Assembly (NCBI RefSeq): GCF_049116555.1
Contig: NZ_JAGDYT010000006.1
Location: 434,001 to 498,000, forward strand
Reading direction: 5' to 3'
Length of the DNA: 64,000 bases
DNA from: Maricaulis maris_C
Lineage (GTDB): Bacteria; Pseudomonadota; Alphaproteobacteria; Caulobacterales; Maricaulaceae
Positions 51,215-59,021 of the stretch are shown here, one piece after another; position 1 is the stretch's first letter; each line of letters starts with the position of its first letter. The notes under the pieces were generated by a model. That model had not been told where the DNA came from, did not search any database, and worked only from the letters and a program-made list of their open reading frames with translations. Position numbers and translations under genes: made by a program.

Positions 51215-52720
51215 ATGGCCTACAAATCGCTTCGCGAATTCATCGATCAGCTCGAGGCCGAGGGCGATCTCGTCCGCGTCACGACGCCCGTCTCCACCGA
51301 GCTGGAGATGACGGAGATTCACAAGCGCACCCTGCATGCCGGTGGACCGGCCATCCTGTTCGAGAATGTCATCAATGAACGCGGCGAGGCGAGCGAGATG
51401 CCTTGCCTGGTCAATCTGTTCGGCACGGTCAAACGCGTCGCCCAGGCGGTCACGCTCGGCGGCGAAGCCCGCACCACTGGCACCGAATTGCGGGAGGTCG
51501 GCGAACTGCTCGCCTTCCTGCGGCAGCCCGAACCGCCGCGTGGCCTCAAGGAAGCCGCCGAGCTGCTGCCGCTGGCCAGGACCGTCATGTCGATGCGGCC
51601 GAAAACCGTGAAAAAGGCGCCCTGCCAGGATGTTGTGCTGACCGGCGATGAGATCGATCTCGACCGCCTGCCGATCCAGACCTGCTGGCCCGGCGAGCCG
51701 GCCCCGCTGATCACCTGGCCGCTGGTTGTCACAAAGGGCCCGTCTGACGACAAGCAGGATGATTTCAATCTCGGTATCTACCGCATGCAAAAGCTCGGCA
51801 AGGACCGCACCCTGATGCGCTGGCTGAAGCATCGTGGTGGCGCCCAGCATTATCAGCGCTGGAAGGACAAGAAGCCCGACCCGCTACCCGCCGCCGTCGT
51901 CCTCGGAGCCGATCCCGGCACCATCCTCGCCGCGGTCACGCCGATCCCGGACACGCTGTCGGAATACCAGTTCGCCGGCATTCTGCGCGGCAAGAAAGCC
52001 GAGCTGGTCGATTGCAAGACCATCCCGCTCAAGGTTCCCGCCGAGGCCGAGATCGTGCTGGAAGGCCATGTCCTGCTGGACGAGTACGGCCCGGAAGGCC
52101 CGTATGGCGATCACACCGGCTATTACAATTCCGTCGAGCATTTTCCGGTGTTCCAGATCAGCGCGATCACCATGCGCAAGGACCCGATCTATCTGACCAC
52201 CTATACCGGACGCCCGCCGGACGAGCCGGCCGTGCTGGGAGAAGCGCTCAACGAGGTCTTCATCCCGCTCCTGCAGCAGCAATTCCCGGAAATCCTCGAT
52301 TTCTGGCTGCCGCCCGAGGGCTGTTCCTACCGTATCGCCGTGATCGCGATGAAGAAGGCCTATGCCGGTCATGCCAAGCGCGTGATGATGGGGGCGTGGT
52401 CCTTCCTGCGCCAGTTCATGTACACGAAGTGGATCATCGTCGTGGACGAGGACATCAATGCGCGCGACTGGAAGGATGTGATGTGGGCCGTCTCGACCCG
52501 CATGGACCCGGCCCGCGACATCGTTACCGTCGAAAACACACCCATCGACTATCTCGACTTCGCCTCCCCGGTCTCCGGCCTGGGCTCGAAGATCGGTCTC
52601 GACGCGACCAACAAGATGGGCAATGAGACGACGCGCGAATGGGGTGAAAAACTCGACATGGACGACACGACCAAGGCGCGCGTCGACGCGATCTGGGAGG
52701 AGTTGGGGATTGAGGTCTAG
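51215..52720 (+). CDS. ubiD: UbiD family decarboxylase
   Basis: UbiD uses prenylated FMN, made by UbiX, to decarboxylate 4-hydroxy-3-polyprenylbenzoate in ubiquinone synthesis. The protein has 501 residues, near the usual 490-500. Characteristic segments are YRMQKLGKDRTLMRWLKHRG, GPEGPYGDHTGYYNSVEHFP and IYLTTYTGRPPDEPAVLGEA, with DINARDWKDVMWAVSTR near the C-terminus. ATG 51215 begins the family-typical MAYKSLREFIDQLEAEGDL. ubiX is not seen in the window. Confidence 0.95.
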   Translation: MAYKSLREFIDQLEAEGDLVRVTTPVSTELEMTEIHKRTLHAGGPAILFENVINERGEASEMPCLVNLFGTVKRVAQAVTLGGEARTTGTELREVGELLAFLRQPEPPRGLKEAAELLPLARTVMSMRPKTVKKAPCQDVVLTGDEIDLDRLPIQTCWPGEPAPLITWPLVVTKGPSDDKQDDFNLGIYRMQKLGKDRTLMRWLKHRGGAQHYQRWKDKKPDPLPAAVVLGADPGTILAAVTPIPDTLSEYQFAGILRGKKAELVDCKTIPLKVPAEAEIVLEGHVLLDEYGPEGPYGDHTGYYNSVEHFPVFQISAITMRKDPIYLTTYTGRPPDEPAVLGEALNEVFIPLLQQQFPEILDFWLPPEGCSYRIAVIAMKKAYAGHAKRVMMGAWSFLRQFMYTKWIIVVDEDINARDWKDVMWAVSTRMDPARDIVTVENTPIDYLDFASPVSGLGSKIGLDATNKMGNETTREWGEKLDMDDTTKARVDAIWEELGIEV

Positions 52721-53516
52721 GCCACATCCCGGCTTGTCGTCCGGGACTTTACCTCTCGGTCGGGCGTCTATTCATCCGCTCTCGGGAGGATGAAACACCG
52801 TTGGTCCCGGGTCTTAGCCCGGGAATAATGGGTGGAGTTGGCTCCCTTTCCATCCACCATTTCCGTCATCCCACGGGGGCCGCGCAGCGGATATCCGGGG
52901 GACCTGCGCTTTCCCGTCGACAGATTGGCTGAGGTCCCCCGGACAAGCCGGTGGATGACGGTGCCATCAAAAGATTGAAGGGATCGAAGTCGGGCCGTTT
53001 ATCCCCCGCCGCGCCACCCTAACCCACTGCAAACACGCGGCTTCCACAAAAACTTGTCCCCGCCCCCTCGCACCCACCCCATACTCCTTCCGTCCCGCGT
53101 CACTCGAGGCCCGGATTGGTGATCCGGGGGCGTTGGGAGAACGGAGCTCGTCCGGTTGCCTGGAAACACCGCCAGACCAACCCGGCGTGGCCATCGGCAG
53201 GACGGCGGCACAAAGCTCGACCGTTTGTCCCTGTCGGTTTCGAGACGGGGCCGGTAACGGCTCCGACCAAATCTCCGTGTGCGAGGTGCCCCCGGCGCCA
53301 CCCACAAAACTTCCATAGCAAGGCACCGGCAAGGCACCTCGCACCCCTCAACTGCCCAAACCGCCAGGCCTTCGCGCCGTGGCGCGGTGGGGCTTGTCAT
53401 CCATCCATCAACTCAAGAAAGAGGAGCGCCTCATGCAGAGCCGCCTCCCTGACCACATGTCCGGGAATTCCGTGTCGGCGCATTCGCGCCTCTGGACGGT
53501 CGGGGAGGCACCTGGC
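52721..53516. other. long intergenic region rich in inverted repeats
   Basis: Nearly 800 bases without a supported gene. It holds several inverted repeats: TTCATCC/GGATGAA at 52771-52794, TCCCGGG/CCCGGGA at 52805-52824, the nested element at 52863-52961, and CCCGGAT/ATCCGGG at 53110-53128. Open frames on both strands of the second half look like composition artefacts; they have no recognisable motif. A short plus-strand frame at 53433 with a good ribosome-binding site runs into the LOG gene. Confidence 0.6.
52863..52961. repeat. nested inverted-repeat element, about 100 bases
   Basis: The outer arms CCGTCATCCCA (52863-52873) and TGGATGACGG (52952-52961) and inner arms TCCGGGGGACCT (52894-52905) and AGGTCCCCCGGA (52932-52943, exact complement) form one large palindrome. 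The wording GTCATCCC...AGCGGATATCCGGG resembles dispersed intergenic repeats common in alphaproteobacteria. Copy number cannot be seen from one window. Confidence 0.6.
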
Positions 53517-54098
53517 TCAGGTCTGGCCGGTCTTGATGCGAACATCGGCGGGTGGGGGCGTGTAGGCCTCAAACGCATCCAGAAGCTTGGTCGGCCGGTC
53601 GGCAACGAGGAGCGCGCCGCGGTGTTCCGGCGTCAGGAAACCCTGGTCCGTCATCTTGTCGAGGAAGGCGACCAGGTCGTCGTAATAGCCATTGACGTTC
53701 AGGAGGCCGACCGGGTGACGGTGCTGGCCGAGCTGGGACCAGGTCCAGATCTCGAACATTTCCTCCATCGTCCCGATGCCGCCAGGCATGGCGATAAAGC
53801 CTTGTGAAAGCTTCACCATCTTGGCCTTTCGGGCGTGCATGGACTTGACCACATGAAGCGCCGAGAGGTCCATGTGGGCAATTTCCTTCAGAGCGAGGAA
53901 TTCCGGGATCACGCCGACAACACGACCGCCCGCGGCCAGGGTCGCGTCGGCGATGCGACCCATCAACCCGACCTGCCCACCGCCATAGACCAGCTCGATC
54001 CCACGCAGGGCCATGATCTGTCCCAGCCGGTCAGCGACCTCGAGAAAGGCCGGATCCTGGCCGGAATTGGAACCACAATAGACGCAGATGGATTTCAT
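53517..54098 (-). CDS. LOG family protein (TIGR00730 type)
   Basis: A 193-residue Rossmann-like protein of the LOG family, whose members release cytokinin-type bases from nucleoside 5'-monophosphates or act as nucleotide 5'-monophosphate nucleosidases. The signature PGGIGTMEEMFEIWTWSQLG is intact, preceded by the KSMHARKAKM active-site region. The start MKSICVYCGSNSG at ATG 54098 is family-typical. In bacteria its physiological role is unresolved. It diverges from the protease gene across about 70 bases. Confidence 0.93.
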   Translation of the reverse strand: MKSICVYCGSNSGQDPAFLEVADRLGQIMALRGIELVYGGGQVGLMGRIADATLAAGGRVVGVIPEFLALKEIAHMDLSALHVVKSMHARKAKMVKLSQGFIAMPGGIGTMEEMFEIWTWSQLGQHRHPVGLLNVNGYYDDLVAFLDKMTDQGFLTPEHRGALLVADRPTKLLDAFEAYTPPPADVRIKTGQT

Positions 54099-54167
54099 TT
54101 TGGACCCGATAGTCTTGGCAAGTCAGCGCGCTGTCGTATCCTGCGGCAAACCGGTCCGGAGACAAGC

Positions 54168-55286
54168 ATGAAACAGGTCGCGATCCTGATAGTCGCGCTG
54201 CTGGCGGCGGGCAAGATGCTTGCTCCCGCAGCCGCACAAATCGACGAGTCGATCGTCCTGCCCACAGAGATGTGTCGCGGCTATTTCTTCGTGCCGGTTA
54301 CGTTGGACGTGCGCGAAGGCGAAACCGAGCAGGAGCGGACGCTCTGGTTCCTCTACGACACAGGTGCGGCCTCCAGCTTCGTCGATCCGGACAGTCTCGA
54401 GCGGGTTTCCGGCCAGCGGCTGGACACCGGGGTCCGGGCCAATTTCGGAACCACGATGTCCGGGCCGCTACGCCTGACGGGCTTGCGGGCCCGGGTCCGC
54501 GATCTTGACCATCTTTCTATCGCCCTGGGGCGCGAGATTGACGGCATCCTGGAATTCGATGCCTTCGAGGATGTCCTTTTGACCCTCGATTATGCCGCCA
54601 GCGAGATGCGTGTGGTGAGTGGGGAATTGCCGCGCGCGGACGGCGAAACCATCTTCCGGGCGAATGGACCCGACATCCGCCCCTGGATTCAGGTCCGCTT
54701 TCCCGGCCGGGGCACACGTCGCCTCCTGATCGATAGCGGAGCCGCACTCAGCTCCGTCATCCTGCGCGATATTGAGCGCTATGACACGGTCACGCCACCG
54801 CGGGCCACCGGGGCGGCGGTGCGCTTCACCGAAGTCGAACGTCGGTCTTCGGCCCGGCTTAGCGGCAATCCGACAATCGGATCAAATGTGCTGACCCAGC
54901 CCATCATCCAGTCAACGCCGGAAACGGAAATCCTGGGCGGTCAGGTGATGCGGCATTTCAGCTGGACCTTCGATCAGCGCAATGAGCGGGTCCGACTGGT
55001 GCGCAATGATCCGGAAACCCCGATCACCTTCGCGCCTCTGGTGACGCATGGGCTCGTACTGGTGCCGGAGAATGACGGCATGCGGGTTGCCTCCGTAATC
55101 GCCAATTCGCCTGCCTTCGATGCCGGCGTACAGACCGACGACTTCATCACCCATTTCAATGGCGCGCAGATGCGGGACCGCACCTGCGATCTGGAGAGCG
55201 CGCCACCGGAAACCCTCGACATAGATCTGATCCGCGATGGCGAAGCCCTGGCGCTGACCCTGACCCTCTACCCGCTCGTCGACTAG
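54168..55286 (+). CDS. secreted two-lobed aspartyl protease with C-terminal PDZ-like domain
   Basis: A 372-residue exported protein. The signal peptide is about residues 1-23 (MKQVAILIVALLAAGKML). Two aspartyl motifs occur: FLYDTGAASSFV at about 64 and LIDSGAALSSVI at about 189 (DSG in place of DTG). ILGGQVM at about 260 closes the second lobe. Residues from about 290 onward (LVLVPENDGMRVASVIANSP, AGVQTDDFITHFNG) resemble a PDZ domain, as in bacterial retropepsin-PDZ fusions. CGGAG precedes ATG 54168 by six bases. It is related to the 34.1 kb protein. The gene ends overlapping the stop of the convergent threonine aldolase gene. Confidence 0.85.
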   Translation: MKQVAILIVALLAAGKMLAPAAAQIDESIVLPTEMCRGYFFVPVTLDVREGETEQERTLWFLYDTGAASSFVDPDSLERVSGQRLDTGVRANFGTTMSGPLRLTGLRARVRDLDHLSIALGREIDGILEFDAFEDVLLTLDYAASEMRVVSGELPRADGETIFRANGPDIRPWIQVRFPGRGTRRLLIDSGAALSSVILRDIERYDTVTPPRATGAAVRFTEVERRSSARLSGNPTIGSNVLTQPIIQSTPETEILGGQVMRHFSWTFDQRNERVRLVRNDPETPITFAPLVTHGLVLVPENDGMRVASVIANSPAFDAGVQTDDFITHFNGAQMRDRTCDLESAPPETLDIDLIRDGEALALTLTLYPLVD

Positions 55287-56368
55287 GCCGTGTCCAGACG
55301 CGCGCCCATTGCCCGGATCGCGGCAATGACGCGAGCCGGATCAGCAGCGAGCAGCCGCTCGCCCACGGCGATCTCGAGAGCCGGAACCGGGTCGGCCTCG
55401 AACGACCAGAAGCGATTGCCGAGCCAGACGCCGGTCGCTTCGGCCGCCGCATCGCGTGCCGCCTCGGCGGTCGCGACATCACAATCGAGACGGACATGCA
55501 TCATGTTCACGTGCGGCACGTCCGGAGTGATCGTCAGGCCCTTGACCTCACCGACCCCGGCCGCAATCTCGCGCGCCCTCGCCACGAAGGCCGGTATCTT
55601 GTCGAGCCGCTCATCGAGCACGCGCAAGCCATCGGGCACCATCGGCCAGGCCGAGACCAGTTGCCCCCCCATGCGGGCGAGCCAGATCCGTGCGTCCGCC
55701 ACGACGTCCGCCTCACCAGCGAGAACCGCGCCACCGGAGGCGCCGAGATCCTTGTAGAACGAGGCGTAGACCGAGGCGAAACCATCACAGATTTCCGGCC
55801 AGTCATGACCGGGCCAGGCCGAGGGCAGGCCCCATATCCGAGCCCCGTCCATGTGCAGGGTCTGCCCCAGTTCCGCAGCCCGCGCCTTGATCGCGACCAG
55901 TGTCTGCCAGTCCGGGACGGCGCCGCCATTATGGCGTTGCGGGAGTTCGATAAAGGTACAGCCTGCCCGCTCCGGCAGATCCTCGGGCCGCATCGTCCGC
56001 GACCACTCGCCGGCGATCACGGGCTCCAGCCCGTGCAGATGGATGTGACTGTCTTGCTCATGCAAGGCGAGGTGCGAGGTCGGGTGCAAACCGAGGCGCT
56101 TGTCCCCGGCAGCGGCGCAATGGAGACGCGCTGCGACACCCTGGGCCATCGTGCCCGAGGGAAACCAGACCGCCGCCGGCTTGCCGAACAGGGTCGCAAT
56201 CCGCGCTTCAAGGCGGGCCACGCTCTCACCGGTCAGATAAGCCTCCGCGCCGAGTTTTTCACGGCGCATATATGCCGCAACCCGCTCCAACCGGTCAGCC
56301 GGCTCACCATCGGTATGAAACGGGAAGCCCAGATCAAGATCGCAGCGCGCTTTCAGCGCCACATTCAT
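55283..56368 (-). CDS. ltaE: low-specificity threonine aldolase / beta-eliminating lyase family
   Basis: A 361-residue PLP enzyme of the L-threonine aldolase group, cleaving threonine or allo-threonine to glycine and acetaldehyde. The PLP lysine is in ASFYKDLGASGGAVLAGEAD, and IELPQRHNGGAVPDW and LHMDGARIWGLPSAW are family motifs. It may feed the glycine cleavage system at the start of the window, but it is not linked to it in the genome. Its start overlaps the ArsC-like gene by four bases and its end overlaps the protease stop by three. Confidence 0.87.
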   Translation of the reverse strand: MNVALKARCDLDLGFPFHTDGEPADRLERVAAYMRREKLGAEAYLTGESVARLEARIATLFGKPAAVWFPSGTMAQGVAARLHCAAAGDKRLGLHPTSHLALHEQDSHIHLHGLEPVIAGEWSRTMRPEDLPERAGCTFIELPQRHNGGAVPDWQTLVAIKARAAELGQTLHMDGARIWGLPSAWPGHDWPEICDGFASVYASFYKDLGASGGAVLAGEADVVADARIWLARMGGQLVSAWPMVPDGLRVLDERLDKIPAFVARAREIAAGVGEVKGLTITPDVPHVNMMHVRLDCDVATAEAARDAAAEATGVWLGNRFWSFEADPVPALEIAVGERLLAADPARVIAAIRAMGARLDTA

Positions 56369-56724
56369 TCCGCCGCGCCGGCAGTGAGCGTGTCCAGAGT
56401 GGCCGCCGTCCAGCCAGCCCTGACCGCGTGGCCCGTCTCAATAACCGGACGCTTGATCAGGGTCGGATGCGCGATCAGAACGCCGGCCGGGTCGCCATCG
56501 GCAATGGCGCGATCCTCGTCCGACATGTTGCGCCAGGTGGTCGAGCGCGTATTGACGAGCGCCTTGGCGCCGACCTTGTCCAGCCAGGCCGGAACCTTGA
56601 CGACCAGATCGGTCTCCGCCCGGATATCGACAAATTGGGGGGCGAGGCCGGCGGCCTCCAGCGCCTTCATGGCCGTCTTGCAGCTATCGCAATTCTTCAG
56701 ACCGTAAACCGTCAAATTCGTCAC
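56365..56724 (-). CDS. ArsC/Spx-like thioredoxin-fold protein (YffB type)
   Basis: A 119-residue member of the arsenate reductase-like family, YffB subgroup. The N-terminal CxxC-type LKNCDSCKTAMKAL gives C12 and C15; the arsenate-binding arginines of true ArsC are not obvious, and WLDKVGAKALVNTRSTTWR is the typical YffB stretch. Arsenate reduction is therefore not claimed; glutathione-dependent thiol chemistry has been suggested for the family. It is coupled to the aldolase gene by ATGA and lies 33 bases after ispG. Confidence 0.88.
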   Translation of the reverse strand: MTNLTVYGLKNCDSCKTAMKALEAAGLAPQFVDIRAETDLVVKVPAWLDKVGAKALVNTRSTTWRNMSDEDRAIADGDPAGVLIAHPTLIKRPVIETGHAVRAGWTAATLDTLTAGAAE

Positions 56725-56756
56725 GAGATACTCCTCAGATACGCTTGCTCTCCTGC

Positions 56757-57902
56757 CTATTCGGCAGCTTCCACACTGTCACGCTCCGCCCGCAATTCCT
56801 CGGCGCGCGCTTCCACCATTCCGACGATGTGCTCGACCATTTCCTCATTGGAGACATTGTGGTCGGGTCGGCCCGAGACATACATCTTGCCGCGGCCTGC
56901 GCCACCGCCGGTAAAGCCGAGATCGGTCATCAGAGCCTCGCCGGGGCCATTCACCACACAGCCGATGATCGACAGCGAAATCGGCTCCGAGATGTGCGCC
57001 AGCCGGTTTTCCAGTGTCTCAACCGTGCGGATCACGTCAAAGCCCTGGCGGGCACAGGACGGGCAGGCGATGATGTTAACGCCGCGGGTCCGCAGGCCCA
57101 GCGATTTGAGAATATCGAAACCGACCTTCACTTCTTCTTCCGGCTCGGCCGAGAGCGAGACACGGATGGTATCGCCAATACCCGCCCACAGGAGCGAGCC
57201 GATACCGATGGACGATTTGACCGTGCCGATGCGTGTGCCACCGGCCTCGGTCACGCCGAGATGGAGCGGTGCATCGGTGGCTTCGGACAGGGCCTGATAG
57301 GCGGCGACCGTCAGGAAGGCGTCGGACGCCTTCACCGAAATCTTGTAGTCGCGGAAGTCGAGATCATCGAGGATGCGGGCATGATCGAGGGCACTCTCGA
57401 CCATGGCCTCGGGACAGGGCTCGCCGTATTTTTCCAGCAGATGGCGTTCAAGCGAGCCGGCATTGACGCCGATGCGGATCGCACAGCCATGATCGCGCGC
57501 GGCCTGCACGACATCCCTCACCCGGTCCATCGAGCCGATATTGCCCGGATTGATCCGCAGGCAGGCCGCGCCCGCCTCGGCCGCTTCGATGCCGCGCTTG
57601 TAGTGGAAATGGATGTCGGCAATCAGCGGTACGGTCGCCGCTTTGGCAATCGTCTTGAAGGCCGCTGTCGACTCCTCGTCCGGGCAGGACACGCGGACCA
57701 GATCGACACCCGCCTCCTCGCAGCGGCGGATCTGGTCGATCGTCGCGCCGGCATCCGAGGTTGGCGTGTTGGTCATTGTCTGGACGCTGATCGGGGCATC
57801 GCCACCGATCTCGAGCGGTCCGACCTTAATGGTGCGGCTCTTGCGGCGCTCGATCATCCGCCAGGGACGGACCGAGCGCGGATCAGCGCTGGATTGCGAC
57901 AT
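56757..57902 (-). CDS. ispG: 4-hydroxy-3-methylbut-2-en-1-yl diphosphate synthase
   Basis: IspG (GcpE) converts MEcPP to HMBPP with a [4Fe-4S] cluster, the step before IspH. The 381-residue protein has the N-terminal TIM-barrel (VQTMTNTPTSD) and C-terminal cluster cysteines in IIACPSCARQGFD and IIGCVVNGPGEA. ATG 57902 is preferred over GTG and TTG codons just upstream because AGGGAGAG lies before it. It probably heads the operon with the ArsC-like gene and threonine aldolase. Confidence 0.96.
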   Translation of the reverse strand: MSQSSADPRSVRPWRMIERRKSRTIKVGPLEIGGDAPISVQTMTNTPTSDAGATIDQIRRCEEAGVDLVRVSCPDEESTAAFKTIAKAATVPLIADIHFHYKRGIEAAEAGAACLRINPGNIGSMDRVRDVVQAARDHGCAIRIGVNAGSLERHLLEKYGEPCPEAMVESALDHARILDDLDFRDYKISVKASDAFLTVAAYQALSEATDAPLHLGVTEAGGTRIGTVKSSIGIGSLLWAGIGDTIRVSLSAEPEEEVKVGFDILKSLGLRTRGVNIIACPSCARQGFDVIRTVETLENRLAHISEPISLSIIGCVVNGPGEALMTDLGFTGGGAGRGKMYVSGRPDHNVSNEEMVEHIVGMVEARAEELRAERDSVEAAE

Positions 57903-58041
57903 CAACACTCTCCCTAGTCGGACGCGCCGAAAAGCGACGATCCGGGATAGGAGCTGGATATAGCGGTATTATGTCCGGTATGCGACCGGGGGAACGGCGT
58001 TTTGCTGCGGCTGGTCACTGCGGCGAACTGCCGCCTGACCC

Positions 58042-58083
58042 GTCAGGACCAGCGCGTCAGGACCAGCGCGTCAGGACCAGCGC
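58042..58083. repeat. three perfect 14-bp tandem repeats
   Basis: GTCAGGACCAGCGC occurs three times head to tail at 58042-58055, 58056-58069 and 58070-58083, directly after the stop of the RodZ-like gene. CTGACCCGTCAG just before it makes a short hairpin. The array is perfect and could be slippage-prone. Confidence 0.85.
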
Positions 58084-58084
58084 A

Positions 58085-58942
58085 TCACTGGGGCTGAACG
58101 TCGGCGGTGTCAGCCTCGGCCATGACAGGAAGATTTTCGACCGCCATTCCGGCGACACCCAGAAAGCCCACCGCCTCGCCATCGCGCAGCAGCTCGATCG
58201 CGCCCGCATTGGCGGCCGATACGGTCAGGCCCGGCTCGAGGGCCCGATAGACTTCGCCAACCGCCAGCTCCCGGGAGAACAGGATACGGCCAGAGGCATC
58301 GCGCACTTCCAGCCAGGTCGGCATGATCGCCCGCATCACGACCTGCCCGGAGGTCGTCGCGGCTTCGCCGATCGGCAGGCCGGACCAGATATCATCCACG
58401 CTGACCGCCACGCGGCCAGTCTCGAAATCCGCCCGCGCCCAATCCGGCGCGGCATCCGGCGGAGACGGCATGTTGGTCAGGGCCGATCCGCCCGCGAACT
58501 CTTCGGAATACCACCAGGCAGCCCCGGCGACGGCGACGAGGATCATCAGCGCGCCGAAGGCACCGCGTGGCAGCTTGATCGGTTCGCGTGTCTTTGCGGC
58601 AGCCGTCGGCTGGGCGCGCCCGGTCTCGGTATCGACCTCGCGCTTGAATTGATCGACCACACCGCCGGCATCGAGGGTGAGGAAATTGGCATAGGTGCGC
58701 AAATATCCGATGGCATAGGCCCGGGCCGGGAGGCCGCGCGGGTCCATGGTTTCCAGGGCTTCCAGATAATCCGAGCGGACACGGGTGCGTTCAGCGGCCT
58801 GGTCCAGGGTCAGGTTGAGCTTCTGGCGGGCCTCGCGAAGACGTTCGCCGGCAGACAGGTGTACGTAGCCAACCCCGTCGTCGGAATAGACGGCATCAAC
58901 GGGAACAAAGTCCGCACTGGGAATCTGACTTACCATCACCAT
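58085..58942 (-). CDS. RodZ-like helix-turn-helix membrane protein
   Basis: A protein of about 285 residues with an HTH_25-type domain (GERLREARQKLNLTLDQAAE through TRVRSDYLEALETMDP), one membrane helix near residues 130-147 (PRGAFGALMILVAVAGAAWW), and a periplasmic beta-rich DUF4115-type domain (PTWLEVRDASGRILFSREL). This is the plan of RodZ, which links MreB to cell-shape control. Several possible starts (GTG 58975, ATG 58954, 58942 and 58936) make the N-terminus uncertain. It stands between ispG and ptsP. The cytoplasmic HTH of RodZ is known to contact MreB rather than DNA. Confidence 0.87.
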   Translation of the reverse strand: MVMVSQIPSADFVPVDAVYSDDGVGYVHLSAGERLREARQKLNLTLDQAAERTRVRSDYLEALETMDPRGLPARAYAIGYLRTYANFLTLDAGGVVDQFKREVDTETGRAQPTAAAKTREPIKLPRGAFGALMILVAVAGAAWWYSEEFAGGSALTNMPSPPDAAPDWARADFETGRVAVSVDDIWSGLPIGEAATTSGQVVMRAIMPTWLEVRDASGRILFSRELAVGEVYRALEPGLTVSAANAGAIELLRDGEAVGFLGVAGMAVENLPVMAEADTADVQPQ

Positions 58943-59021
58943 ACCGCCGCTCATCCTTGCCGGAGCGATCGTCACTCACAAACGCGCCTGGAAGGAAAAT
59001 CCTTAACGCATTCTTATAAGA

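Noticed and set aside
52967..53400. Overlapping minus-strand frames of 125-133 codons in the non-coding region
   Set aside because: Three frames are open together in a GC-rich tract, none with a Shine-Dalgarno or recognisable protein pattern; this looks like composition, not coding.
56365..56724. Arsenate resistance gene
   Set aside because: The ArsC-like fold is present, but it matches the YffB subgroup and has no ars operon partners.
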